Positions 48,253 through 55,746 of a stretch of 64,000 nucleotides of DNA are shown piece after piece. Numbering within the stretch: position 1 is the first letter of the stretch; each line of letters starts with the position of its first letter. Source of the DNA: an uncultured Gammaproteobacteria bacterium (GTDB lineage: Bacteria; Pseudomonadota; Gammaproteobacteria; Pseudomonadales; Pseudohongiellaceae); contig CAJXVC010000001.1 in the NCBI GenBank assembly GCA_913060975.1, positions 549,552 through 613,551 of the forward strand, given 5' to 3'. The notes beneath the pieces are model-generated. The model had not been told where the DNA came from and searched no databases. It worked only from the letters and a program-made list of their open reading frames with translations. Position numbers and translations under genes: made by a program.

Positions 48253-48266
48253 TGTGTCGACAATAT
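48253..48266. promoter_or_regulatory. Downstream operator palindrome of the prp operon
   Basis: TTGTGTCGACAATA shares the core TGTCGACAATAT with the upstream operator. Its perfect palindrome is TGTCGACA. The two GTCGAC centres are 63 bases apart, about six helical turns. This site reaches the gntR start codon at 48265. Confidence 0.6.
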
Positions 48267-49020
48267 GCCAAGCAACGCTGCTCTTCCCCCCGATAAGGTC
48301 CCTGATAATCTGGATAGTCCGGATAGCTTGGCTAGAAAGCCGCCGGGTAAAAGGACCCCAGACAAGATCCAGATTACTCAGACGCTGGCTGATAGCGCGT
48401 TTGAGCGCCTACGCAATGCCATCATTAAAGGTGAATTGCCGCCCGGCTCCAAGGTCAACGAACCATTGCTCAGCAAACAGTATGGCATCAGCCGTGGCCC
48501 GCTACGCGAGGCCATTCGCCGTCTGGCAGGTAGTAAGCTGGTAGAGATCAAGCCCAACTCTGGTGCTAAAGTAATTTCTTTAAATAAGTCACAAGCCATT
48601 GAAATATATCAAATAAGAGAATCTTTAGAAGGGTTGGCCTGCCGGCTTGCTGCCGCCCACGCCAATGCCGAGCACTGCCACGGGCTACGCGAATTGCTCG
48701 CCAATCACGAGGCGCAGATTCAGGCTGAAAACTGGGCGCAGTACTATCAGGAAGCCGGTGACTGGGACTTTCACTATCAAATCGTCGAACTCAGCGGCAA
48801 TGCCCGCCTGTTCAGCCTGCTCTGCGATGACCTCTATGACTTGTTGCGCCTCTACCGCGTGCAAACCAGTGGCCAGCCGCAGCGCCCGGAACGGGCTTTC
48901 AAGGAGCATCATCAGATCGTCGATGCTATCGAAGCCAATGATGGCGAGCTGGCTGAGCTGTTGATGCGTCGCCATATCAGCAATGCCAGGCAGACGCTGG
49001 TTCGCCAGCTGGAGTCTTGA
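48265..49020 (+). CDS. GntR/FCD-family regulator of the methylcitrate operon
   Basis: A 251-residue FadR-type regulator. The winged helix covers about residues 35-95 (FERLRNAIIKGELPPGSKVNEPLLSKQYGISRGPLREAIRRL in family terms), followed by the all-helical FCD ligand domain with DFHYQIVELSGNARL and HHQIVDAIEANDGELAELLMRRHI, whose Asp/His residues bind metal and ligand. It lies directly before prpB and presumably represses the operon until 2-methylcitrate or a related acid accumulates. The first 30 residues are a charged extension not needed for the fold. Confidence 0.85.
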   Translation: MPSNAALPPDKVPDNLDSPDSLARKPPGKRTPDKIQITQTLADSAFERLRNAIIKGELPPGSKVNEPLLSKQYGISRGPLREAIRRLAGSKLVEIKPNSGAKVISLNKSQAIEIYQIRESLEGLACRLAAAHANAEHCHGLRELLANHEAQIQAENWAQYYQEAGDWDFHYQIVELSGNARLFSLLCDDLYDLLRLYRVQTSGQPQRPERAFKEHHQIVDAIEANDGELAELLMRRHISNARQTLVRQLES

Positions 49021-49125
49021 TATGACTCTTATCGAACCAATAACCGCTAATCAGTATAGCCATATATCCCTTTTATTTCATAGTCTTGAAAGCACTATTT
49101 AAAGCATAAATTCAAAGGAGAAATC

Positions 49126-50022
49126 ATGACAACGCCCGCTACTGGCCGCACTCCAGGACAACGTTTTCGCCAGGCTTTGCAGGCCAATTCCCCACTGCAA
49201 ATCGTCGGCACTATTAATGCCTATTGCGCCATGCTGGCCGAGACTGCCGGTCATCAGGCCATCTACCTCTCCGGTGGCGGTGTCGCCAATGCGTCTTACG
49301 GGCTGCCCGATCTGGGCATTACCAGTCTGAACGACGTCGTTGCCGACGTTGAACGCATCTGTAATGCCAGCGAACTACCCTTGTTGGTAGATATCGATAC
49401 TGGCTGGGGCGGCGCCTTTAATATCGCTCGTTCGATTAAAGCCATGGAGAAAGCCGGCGCTGCTGCTGTGCATATCGAGGATCAGGTGGCCCAAAAGCGC
49501 TGTGGTCACCGACCTAACAAGGCCATTGTCAGCCAGAGCGAGATGGTCGACCGGGTCAAGGCGGCCGTGGATGCCAGAACAGATGCGGATTTTGTCATCA
49601 TGGCGCGCACCGATGCGTTGGCGGTTGAGGGTATGCAGGCCGCTGTTGACCGCGTTGCTGCTTGCGTCGAGGCCGGTGCAGATGCGATTTTCCCGGAGGC
49701 CATGCTGGAACTGGACCAATACGCCGAGTTCACTCGCATCGTGGAGGTCCCGGTACTAGCCAATATCACTGAATTCGGTCAGACACCGTTATTCAATTGC
49801 CAGCAACTGTCAGCCGCTGGCGTAGCTATGGTGCTCTACCCGCTGAGCGCGTTTCGTGCCATGAGCAAGGCAGCCCTGACTGTCTACGAGTCCATTGCCA
49901 GCAATGGCGACCAGCAAGCCGTCGTACCGCAAATGCAGACGCGTGAAGAGTTGTATGAGGTACTTGGCTATCACGAGTACGAGCGCAAGCTGGACGCGCT
50001 TTTTGCCAAAGAATCCAATTAA
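49126..50022 (+). CDS. prpB: 2-methylisocitrate lyase
   Basis: Cleaves 2-methylisocitrate to pyruvate and succinate, the last step of the methylcitrate cycle for propionyl-CoA. The isocitrate-lyase signature KRCGHRP (124-130) contains the catalytic Cys126. VDIDTGWGG and [12 protein letters not shown] are metal and substrate motifs. Length (298) matches E. coli PrpB. A strong AAAGGAG lies six bases before the ATG. It is 105 bases after the regulator. Confidence 0.95.
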   Translation: MTTPATGRTPGQRFRQALQANSPLQIVGTINAYCAMLAETAGHQAIYLSGGGVANASYGLPDLGITSLNDVVADVERICNASELPLLVDIDTGWGGAFNIARSIKAMEKAGAAAVHIEDQVAQKRCGHRPNKAIVSQSEMVDRVKAAVDARTDADFVIMARTDALAVEGMQAAVDRVAACVEAGADAIFPEAMLELDQYAEFTRIVEVPVLANITEFGQTPLFNCQQLSAAGVAMVLYPLSAFRAMSKAALTVYESIASNGDQQAVVPQMQTREELYEVLGYHEYERKLDALFAKESN

Positions 50023-50152
50023 AATCAATGAGATAGCAACCAATCTAATCTAACAACCATGGCTTTGAACCGGCTACAGCTATCCCCGCCCAGGGCAGAC
50101 AATACTGGTCAGGTTTTGGCAGCCATCAATGGTACGGAGGGAGGAAATCGCC

Positions 50153-51280
50153 ATGAGCGAAAAGAAACTGACAGGCGCAGGATTGCGCGGACAAGTGGCA
50201 GGCCAAACGGCGCTGTGTACAGTTGGTAAGACCGGTACTGGCCTGACCTATCGAGGCTACGACATTAGCGTGCTGGCCGAGCAAGCCAGCTTTGAGGAAG
50301 TCGCCTACCTGCTACTCAAAGGCGCCCTGCCCACGCAAGACGAGCTGCATTCATACCATAATAAAATCATAAGCTTGAGAGAGTTACCTCAAGCACTAAA
50401 AGATGTTCTGGAACGCATCCCGGCCAGCGCCCATCCCATGGATGTAATGCGCACCGGCTGCTCCATGCTGGGTAATCTGGAAACGGAATCCAGCTTCGAC
50501 GACCAGGATGATCATATCGACCGTCTGCTGGCAGTGCTGCCGTCCATCATCTGTTACTGGTACGCCTACTCCCATGACGGAAAACGCATTGAGACGGCGC
50601 TGGACGATGCCTCAATCGGTGCTCATTTCCTGCACATGCTGCATGGCGAGGCACCCGAGGAGCTGTTTACCCAGGTGATGAATACCTCACTGATTCTCTA
50701 TGCCGAGCACGAGTTCAATGCCTCGACGTTTACCGCTCGCGTCTGTGCCTCCACCCTGTCTGACATCCATTCCTGCATCACAGGCGCCATAGGTAGCCTG
50801 CGCGGCCCGCTGCACGGTGGTGCCAACGAGGCGGCTATGGATATGATTCAGCAGTGGCAATCGCCGGATGAGGCCGAGCAGGCTTTGCTGGGCATGCTGG
50901 CCCGCAAGGACAAGATCATGGGTTTTGGGCACGCCATCTACAGCGAATCCGACCCGCGCAATACGATTATCAAGCAATGGGCTGAAAAGCTGGCCGATCA
51001 CGTCGGCGACAAAGTGCTCTACCCGGTTTCTGTGCGCTGCGAGGAAGTAATGTGGCGCGAGAAGAAGCTGTTTTGCAATGCAGACTTCTTCCATGCCTCG
51101 GCTTACCACTTCATGGGCATTCCCACGAAGCTGTTTACACCGATATTCGTGATGTCCCGGGTGACGGGCTGGGCCGCTCATATCAAGGAGCAGCGCGCCA
51201 ATAACCGGATTATTCGGCCATCGGCGGATTACACTGGGCCGGAAACCTCGCAATGGGTGGCTATTGAGGATCGTGGGTGA
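50153..51280 (+). CDS. prpC: 2-methylcitrate synthase
   Basis: Condenses propionyl-CoA and oxaloacetate to 2-methylcitrate. The citrate-synthase-family residues are visible: GPLHGGANE with the catalytic His, GFGHAIYSESDPRN with the second His, and the DFFHASAYHFMGIP segment with the Asp. The 375-residue length and the short N-terminus LRGQVAGQTALCTVGKTGTGLTYRGYDI are typical of PrpC rather than GltA. The ATG at 50153, preceded by GGAGGGAGG, is preferred to an in-frame ATG at 50129. Confidence 0.95.
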   Translation: MSEKKLTGAGLRGQVAGQTALCTVGKTGTGLTYRGYDISVLAEQASFEEVAYLLLKGALPTQDELHSYHNKIISLRELPQALKDVLERIPASAHPMDVMRTGCSMLGNLETESSFDDQDDHIDRLLAVLPSIICYWYAYSHDGKRIETALDDASIGAHFLHMLHGEAPEELFTQVMNTSLILYAEHEFNASTFTARVCASTLSDIHSCITGAIGSLRGPLHGGANEAAMDMIQQWQSPDEAEQALLGMLARKDKIMGFGHAIYSESDPRNTIIKQWAEKLADHVGDKVLYPVSVRCEEVMWREKKLFCNADFFHASAYHFMGIPTKLFTPIFVMSRVTGWAAHIKEQRANNRIIRPSADYTGPETSQWVAIEDRG

Positions 51281-51321
51281 ACAAAAGAGGGTCCAAACCG
51301 ACCTTCATGCTGTGGGGGTAT

Positions 51322-51365
51322 GTAGTCTGACGCTTCCCCGCTTGCGCGGGGCCCCTTCAGACTAC
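51322..51365. repeat. Large two-part hairpin after prpC
   Basis: GTAGTCTGA at 51322-51330 pairs with TCAGACTAC at 51357-51365, and inside it CCCCGC at 51336-51341 pairs with GCGGGG at 51346-51351 around a four-base loop. No T run follows on either strand. It may end or pause transcription between prpC and the convergent toxin gene. Confidence 0.75.
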
Positions 51366-51418
51366 CCACCATCGCCACACATTGGGCTGATCAGCTTCGT
51401 TGCGGTTCCACCCACTTT

Positions 51419-51691
51419 TTATGGCTGATCATAGTGTCCGCCCAGAGCGAAAATATAGATTGATGATTCATCTAACTTGTAGACAATCCGGTCTTGGCGG
51501 GATAGCCGCCTGGACCATAGTCCGGAGAGATTGTGCTTTAGCGCTTCCGGCTTGCCCAACCCAACGGTGGGATCGTTACTGCGGAGGAGTTCCTTGATTA
51601 TTTTGCGCGCCGCGCTATGCAGCTTTGTGTCCTTATTGCGCATGGCTTCATACGCTTCCCAGGTCCTGCCCTCAAAGACCAGTGATCTCAT
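51419..51691 (-). CDS. yoeB: YoeB/Txe-family mRNA-interferase toxin
   Basis: A RelE-superfamily toxin of 90 residues that cuts mRNA in the ribosomal A site when free of its antitoxin. KPEALKHNLSGLWSRRLSRQDRIVY is the hallmark of YoeB, containing the catalytic Glu and Arg, and the C-terminal HYDQP keeps the His-Tyr pair. The ATG at 51691 (protein beginning MRSLVFEGRTWEAY) overlaps the antitoxin gene by 20 bases; the frame is open further upstream but those codons lie inside the antitoxin. Confidence 0.9.
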   Translation of the reverse strand: MRSLVFEGRTWEAYEAMRNKDTKLHSAARKIIKELLRSNDPTVGLGKPEALKHNLSGLWSRRLSRQDRIVYKLDESSIYIFALGGHYDQP

Positions 51692-51944
51692 CCATTTCCT
51701 CTTGGGTGGGCTGGTATCCTTGACGCTCGCTATGGGTTTTGGCCGAATCAAGCAACTGCTGCATCAGGCTGCTATTCTGCAAAACAGTCAGCGTTTCCTG
51801 TTCGCGCTCCCAGTCTTCGGCGCCAACAACCACAAAGTCTTCTCCGGAGCGCCGGGTGACCCGCAGCGGCTCGTGCTTGCCAAGGCTTTGTTCTACAAGA
51901 CTTTTAAGATTATCTCTGAATTTATTAACGCTGACCGTGTCCAT
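51672..51944 (-). CDS. yefM: YefM/Phd-family antitoxin
   Basis: The 90-residue antitoxin that neutralises the YoeB-type toxin and represses the pair. The N-terminal Phd/YefM fold is MDTVSVNKFRDNLKSLVEQ, followed by LRVTRRSGEDFVVVGAEDW; the C-terminal helix that wraps the toxin follows. The ATG at 51944 with GGGTGA seven bases upstream is chosen over a GTG at 51953. The gene order antitoxin-toxin and the overlap are as in E. coli yefM-yoeB. Confidence 0.88.
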   Translation of the reverse strand: MDTVSVNKFRDNLKSLVEQSLGKHEPLRVTRRSGEDFVVVGAEDWEREQETLTVLQNSSLMQQLLDSAKTHSERQGYQPTQEEMDEITGL

Positions 51945-51961
51945 CGTAATCACCCAGTTAT

Positions 51962-52009
51962 GTACGGATATACCGTACGATTGTATTGCATGTACTCTGT
52001 CATCAGCAA
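51962..52009 (-). promoter_or_regulatory. Promoter and operator of the toxin-antitoxin pair
   Basis: On the minus strand TTGCTG (complement of 52004-52009) and TACAAT (complement of 51980-51985) are 18 bases apart. Immediately downstream GTACGG and CCGTAC (51962-51967 and 51973-51978) form an inverted repeat with a five-base spacer, and ATGTAC recurs near 51990. Known YefM-YoeB operators are built on TGTACA-type palindromes, so autorepression is likely. Confidence 0.65.
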
Positions 52010-52027
52010 GCTGGCTGACATTTTTAG

Positions 52028-52155
52028 AAAAAGGGGACGGATTTATTTTTGATTTGGAAGTAAAAGAAGACGGTGGCCATTTTCGGAGTGCGGCACATAA
52101 ACTCGGACCATCCTAAGGCGAAAAATAAGGCGAAAAATAAATCCGTCCCCTTTTT
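52028..52155. mobile_element. MITE-like element with 23-bp perfect inverted ends
   Basis: AAAAAGGGGACGGATTTATT begins a 23-base end at 52028-52050, and its exact reverse complement lies at 52133-52155. The 82-base interior carries no gene. A twofold AAGGCGAAAAATA repeat adjoins the right end. Similar AAATAAATCCGTCCCC ends are known to me near REP-type transposases in other proteobacteria, but no transposase is present. The element lies between the toxin-antitoxin promoter and prpD. Confidence 0.75.
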
Positions 52156-52219
52156 GCTTTTTGTAATAAATAGGATTAATAAGTAATTTCAACCAATTGA
52201 TATTTATGGATATAAAGAT

Positions 52220-53668
52220 ATGAGCGCGAACGTTGATTTAAACACCCGGCCAGCTCCGGATCAGGTATTAGTAGATATTGCGGACTACGTCTGTGACTAC
52301 GAAATCGAGTCCAGCGAGGCATTCGATACGGCACGTAATTGCCTGATGGACACACTGGGATGTGGCCTGTTGGCGCTGCGTTTTCCCGAATGTACCAAGC
52401 TGCTTGGTCCGTTGGTTGAAGGCACAGTAGTGCCCCATGGGGCTCGCGTTCCCGGCACCCAGTTGCGCCTGGATCCAGTCAAAGCGGCCTGGGATATCGG
52501 CTGTATTATTCGCTGGCTGGACTATAACGACACCTGGCTGGCGGCCGAATGGGGCCACCCGTCTGACAATCTGGGCGCTATTTTGGCAGTGGCTGACTAT
52601 CTGTCCCAGACCCGTGTCGCGCGCGGTGAAGCACCGCTGACCATGCACGAAGTCCTGACAGCCATGATTAAGGCCCATGAAATTCAAGGGGTTTTAGCGC
52701 TCGAGAACAGTTTTAACCGGGTTGGCCTGTGTCACGTGCTGTTGGTGCGAGTGGCTTCTACCGCCGTCGCCACACGCATGATGGGCGGCACCAAGGAACA
52801 AGTCATCGATGCGCTGTCGCAAGCCTGGCTGGACGGCTCCAGCCTGCGTACTTATCGCCACGCACCGAATGCCGGTCCGCGCAAGTCCTGGGCCGCTGGT
52901 GACGCTACCTCGCGCGCCGTACGTCTGGCGGATATCACCCTGCGCGGCGAGATCGGCTACCCCAGTGTGCTGACGGCGCCGAAATGGGGCTTTTATGACG
53001 TGTCATTCAAAGGCAACGCCTTCGAGTTTCAGCGCGACTATGGCAGCTATGTGATGGAGAACATCCTCTTCAAGATCTCCTTCCCGGCCGAATTTCACTC
53101 CCAGACGGCGGCTGAGGCTGCGGTCAGACTGCACCCGGAAGTCAAAGACAAGCTGGATGATATCGAGAAGATCGTCATCCACACTCACGAATCGGCCATT
53201 CGCATCATTAGCAAGAAAGGCCCGCTCAATAACCCGGCCGACCGTGACCACTGCCTGCAATACATGACGGCTGTACCGCTGGCCTTTGGCAATCTCGTTG
53301 CCGAGCACTATGAGGATAGCTTCCATCAAGCCAACCCCATCATCGACCAGCTGCGGGACAAGATGGAGGTTCACGAAAACCCCACCTACTCCAAGGAATA
53401 CCACGAGCCCGCCAAGCGCTCGATAGCTAATTCGCTGCAGGTGTACTTCAAGGACGGCAATTCCACCAAGAAGGTCGAAATCGAGTACCCGGTGGGCCAT
53501 CGTCGGCGTCGCGAGGAAGGCATTCCGCTACTGGAGCAGAAATTCAAAGCCAATCTGGCGACTCGTTTTCCTGCCAAACGCTGCGCGCAAATCTTTGAGT
53601 TGTGTAAGGACCAGAAGCGCTTGGAAGAAACACCGGTTCAGGAATTTATGGATATGCTGGTTATTTAA
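52220..53668 (+). CDS. prpD: 2-methylcitrate dehydratase
   Basis: A MmgE/PrpD-family enzyme of 482 residues that dehydrates 2-methylcitrate to 2-methyl-cis-aconitate. Family motifs include [25 protein letters not shown] near the start, [25 protein letters not shown] with the substrate-site Asp and His, and [18 protein letters not shown]. The ribosome-binding site is weak (AAAGAT before the ATG). It is 940 bases from prpC; in Pseudomonas acnD and prpF occupy that place. Whether prpD still shares the operon promoter is doubtful. Confidence 0.94.
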   Translation: MSANVDLNTRPAPDQVLVDIADYVCDYEIESSEAFDTARNCLMDTLGCGLLALRFPECTKLLGPLVEGTVVPHGARVPGTQLRLDPVKAAWDIGCIIRWLDYNDTWLAAEWGHPSDNLGAILAVADYLSQTRVARGEAPLTMHEVLTAMIKAHEIQGVLALENSFNRVGLCHVLLVRVASTAVATRMMGGTKEQVIDALSQAWLDGSSLRTYRHAPNAGPRKSWAAGDATSRAVRLADITLRGEIGYPSVLTAPKWGFYDVSFKGNAFEFQRDYGSYVMENILFKISFPAEFHSQTAAEAAVRLHPEVKDKLDDIEKIVIHTHESAIRIISKKGPLNNPADRDHCLQYMTAVPLAFGNLVAEHYEDSFHQANPIIDQLRDKMEVHENPTYSKEYHEPAKRSIANSLQVYFKDGNSTKKVEIEYPVGHRRRREEGIPLLEQKFKANLATRFPAKRCAQIFELCKDQKRLEETPVQEFMDMLVI

Positions 53669-53685
53669 GGCCCGCAAATTCGAGC

Positions 53686-53717
53686 AGCCCGCTCTGGCGT
53701 TGTCAGAGTGGGCTGTT
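53686..53717 (+). terminator. Terminator after prpD
   Basis: AGCCCGCTCTG at 53686-53696 pairs with CAGAGTGGGCT at 53704-53714 with one G-T pair, followed by GTTT. It lies 18 bases after the prpD stop. The T run is short. Confidence 0.65.
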
Positions 53718-53870
53718 TCCCACCGCTCTATAAACTGTTTTACTTCGTTCTACTCCCCTCCTTCCTTCGCTAGCCCCAACGAATAAAGCCCTAAAATGGA
53801 AACTTGAAAGTGAATTGACCTCGAGTCGCGCTACGGGGCATTTGCATCAGCCACTGGCGCCGGCCGTCCC

Positions 53871-53945
53871 GGCTTCCCTCTCTCCGAAAAAAGCCCAAAA
53901 GGCGGTCTTTTTTCTGCGCTCGGCGTAGCGCCTTTGACGTGCCTG
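53871..53945. repeat. Dispersed repeat, copy A
   Basis: About 75 bases are nearly identical, in inverted orientation, to 63921-63993 at the right end of the window. The shared core includes CCCTCTCTCCG, AAGCCCAAAAGGCGGTC and CTGCGCTCGGCGT. Weaker similarity continues for another 40-50 bases to the right (GCACGA and AATTTCGT). No gene is supported in the flanking 53718-54039. Confidence 0.8.
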
Positions 53946-54039
53946 ATACAAACACCCCGCAGCACGATAGGCAATTTCGTAGACGGCTAGCTCTATGGTT
54001 TCGAAATAGTAACAGTAGTTGGTTGACCACAATCCCATA

Positions 54040-54117
54040 GGGTTTGGGTTTGGGTTTGGGTTTGGGTTTGGGTTTGGGTTTGGGTTTGGGTTTGGATTTG
54101 GATTTGAGTTTGAGTGA
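54040..54117. repeat. (GGGTTT)9 hexanucleotide repeat
   Basis: Nine GGG tracts recur every six bases from 54040 to 54090 with TTT between them, then decay through TTTGGA, TTTGGA, TTTGAG, TTTGAG to 54117. The G-rich strand could fold into several G-quadruplexes, and the array should be prone to slippage. The frames through it read Gly-Leu or Thr-Gln repeats and are probably not expressed. Confidence 0.93.
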
Positions 54118-54165
54118 GAGTTTCAGCGAAGGCTATCAATACTGGATGGCTAATGGGAATTTCAA

Positions 54166-54326
54166 GCGCTGGATCAGAGGCCTGAGATTGACCGGCGTCG
54201 AAGCGCGGCACCGACCGACCAAGGAAGACCGCATTACAGGGCTTCCGACCAAGGGAGGGCCCTCTGGTTTAAATAAGGGGGGACGGGTGCAAGCAGCCGG
54301 GCTAGCTCAGGCCTCTGATCCAGCGC
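54166..54326. repeat. 161-bp element with 21-bp perfect inverted ends
   Basis: GCGCTGGATCAGAGGCCTGA begins a 21-base end at 54166-54186, and its exact reverse complement lies at 54306-54326. The 119-base interior contains ACCGACCGACCAAGG and GACCAAGGGAGGG but no gene. It resembles a non-autonomous mobile element or a very large hairpin. The following 184 bases to the heat-shock promoter are AT-rich and empty. Confidence 0.75.
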
Positions 54327-54510
54327 GGACTTGTCGAAGCAGGTACCAGAGAACGAAGCAGAACTGCAGCCCGAATATCAACCCAAACTATACATTCCCT
54401 AGCGCATAATTTTTCCTGCTTCAATCTGAGCAATCAGCACTGAATCAAAGAAATTCATCCCAGCAATCATTTTCACATGTAAAAAAATCGAAAAAAAATT
54501 ATTCGAGTGA

Positions 54511-54538
54511 CTTGAATTACGCCTCAAGCACCCTATCT
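54511..54538 (+). promoter_or_regulatory. Sigma-32-like heat-shock promoter
   Basis: CTTGAAT at 54511-54517 and CCCTATCT at 54531-54538 are 13 bases apart, close to the sigma-32 consensus CTTGAAA / CCCCATNT. Transcription would start near 54546. Confidence 0.7.
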
Positions 54539-54545
54539 ATTAAAA

Positions 54546-54643
54546 CAAGGCCAGCGCTTCCCAGGAAGGCAGGCTTGAACGCCCGATCTAATTGATGGGC
54601 AAACATTACTTTTTACATATTGCTTAATAGTGAGGATATGAAT
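54546..54643 (+). ncRNA. Possible ROSE-type RNA thermometer in the hsp20 leader
   Basis: The leader of about 98 bases ends with TTGCT followed at a short distance by the AGGA ribosome-binding site (54633-54636). ROSE thermometers of ibpA genes hide AGGA by pairing with a U-U/C-GCU motif just upstream, and the leader length also fits. An upstream helix (GCCCGATCTAATTGATGGGC) is possible. The structure is inferred, not computed. Confidence 0.5.
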
Positions 54644-55108
54644 ATGCGTACTTTGGATTTTTCTCCCCTTTACCGAACAACTGTTGGCTTCGATCACCTG
54701 TCGTCCCTGCTGGATGCCGTGAACCGAAGCGATACCAATTCTGGCGGATACCCTCCGTACAACATCGAACTTCTCGACAAAGATGAATACCGTATCACCA
54801 TGGCGGTCGCTGGTTTTGTTCAGGACGAACTGGACATTCAAACCGAGAAGCAAACCCTGACTGTCAAAGGCAGCAAGGCAAACGATGATGGCAACCGCAA
54901 CTTTCTGCACCAGGGTATCGCCGCACGTAATTTCGAGCGTCGATTCCAACTGGCTGATCACGTCGAAGTCCGTGGTGCGCGTCTTGAGAATGGCATGCTG
55001 CACATTGATCTGGAACGCCAAATTCCGGAAGCGGACAAGCCGCGCTCTATTCCCATTAATGGCAGCAAGAGCAAGCTGATCGACGTGGAAAAGCGCGACG
55101 CAGCCTAA
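54644..55108 (+). CDS. ibpA: IbpA-like small heat-shock protein (Hsp20)
   Basis: A 154-residue alpha-crystallin-type chaperone that holds unfolded proteins for DnaK/ClpB. The start MRTLDFSPLYRTTVGFDHL is the IbpA N-terminus, followed by YPPYNIELLDKDEYRITMAVAGF, the crystallin core with a GIAARNFERRFQLAD strand, and GMLHIDLERQIPE, with the C-terminal RSIPI as the I-X-I oligomer motif. ATGs at 54620 and 54638 are rejected because AGGA is seven bases from 54644. It has its own heat-shock promoter. Confidence 0.94.
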   Translation: MRTLDFSPLYRTTVGFDHLSSLLDAVNRSDTNSGGYPPYNIELLDKDEYRITMAVAGFVQDELDIQTEKQTLTVKGSKANDDGNRNFLHQGIAARNFERRFQLADHVEVRGARLENGMLHIDLERQIPEADKPRSIPINGSKSKLIDVEKRDAA

Positions 55109-55204
55109 GACCCTGCCAGCTAAGAATAGCTAGCCGATGCTCCAAAACTTTCTGGCCTCTTTTTCAATAGAAAGCCAGAGAGATCGATTTAAAGAAAGTG
55201 CAGT

Positions 55205-55249
55205 AAAGGCCGCGGGAATCGGGTATCACTCGAATTCTGCGGCCTTCTT
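55205..55249 (+). terminator. Likely terminator after hsp20
   Basis: AAAGGCCGC at 55205-55213 pairs with GCGGCCTTCTT near 55239, with an inner GAATCG/CGAATTC helix. The T run (TTCTT) is short. It lies about 100 bases after the hsp20 stop. Confidence 0.5.
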
Positions 55250-55422
55250 ACTATGCTGACGTTCGGGCAATCAACGGACATATACACAGGCCAGAAAGCC
55301 AGATGTCCTGAGCAGAAAAGTGATCGAAAATTGCATTGCAACAGTATTGTTTGCAGCCAACGCCATCCGGCTGCCAAAAACCTAGATTTAGATTGATAGA
55401 AATAAAGAGAAATAGAGAGAAA

Positions 55423-55590
55423 ATGATCAAAAGAAAATTCAAAGCAATCAGCCAACTAGTGGGCCTGCTTGCCCACTATGCCTGCATGCGTTTCCAGTTT
55501 CGCAGCGGTGTTTGGAATCAGTCTCCTGCACAGCTGCTACAGCAATCCGCACAGCGTTGCGCTTGCCAGAATAGTTGTAGCAGTCACTAG
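55423..55590 (+). CDS. Doubtful small protein
   Basis: A 55-residue frame preceded by GAGAGAAA just before its ATG. The product is basic at the N-terminus and ends with a Cys/Ser-rich tail (CACQNSCSSH). I recognise no family, and it could be chance. Nothing else is supported in 55250-55678. Confidence 0.25.
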   Translation: MIKRKFKAISQLVGLLAHYACMRFQFRSGVWNQSPAQLLQQSAQRCACQNSCSSH

Positions 55591-55678
55591 CAGTTGCCAT
55601 TCAGTCAATCTCATGTGCATTGAGCACTAATGATTGCCACTGGTTGAGCAGCAACGCAGTTGCTATGTTATGAAAACG

Positions 55679-55722
55679 AAAAACGCCGCATCAGACCTAA
55701 CTCACTGATGCGGCGTTTTTTT
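55679..55722. terminator. Strong bidirectional terminator
   Basis: AAAAACGCCGCATCAG at 55679-55694 and its reverse complement at 55705-55720 form a 16-bp stem around a ten-base loop. T runs lie on the right for the plus strand and on the left for the minus strand. It serves the minus-strand DUF1015 gene and anything reading from the left. Confidence 0.92.
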
Positions 55723-55746
55723 GTTTCGAGCTTGTTCTAACCAGTG

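Noticed and set aside
52750..52770. ops-like GGCGGTAGA on the minus strand in prpD
   Set aside because: Only a partial match, antisense to a gene with no minus-strand operon behind it.
53791..54038. Two overlapping minus-strand frames near the dispersed repeat
   Set aside because: Similarity to the copy at the right end is at DNA level; no start signal or domain supports a gene.
54044..54409. Frame encoding (Gly-Leu)n through the GGGTTT array
   Set aside because: The repeat keeps every frame open; the part after it has no family resemblance and covers the 21-bp inverted-repeat element.
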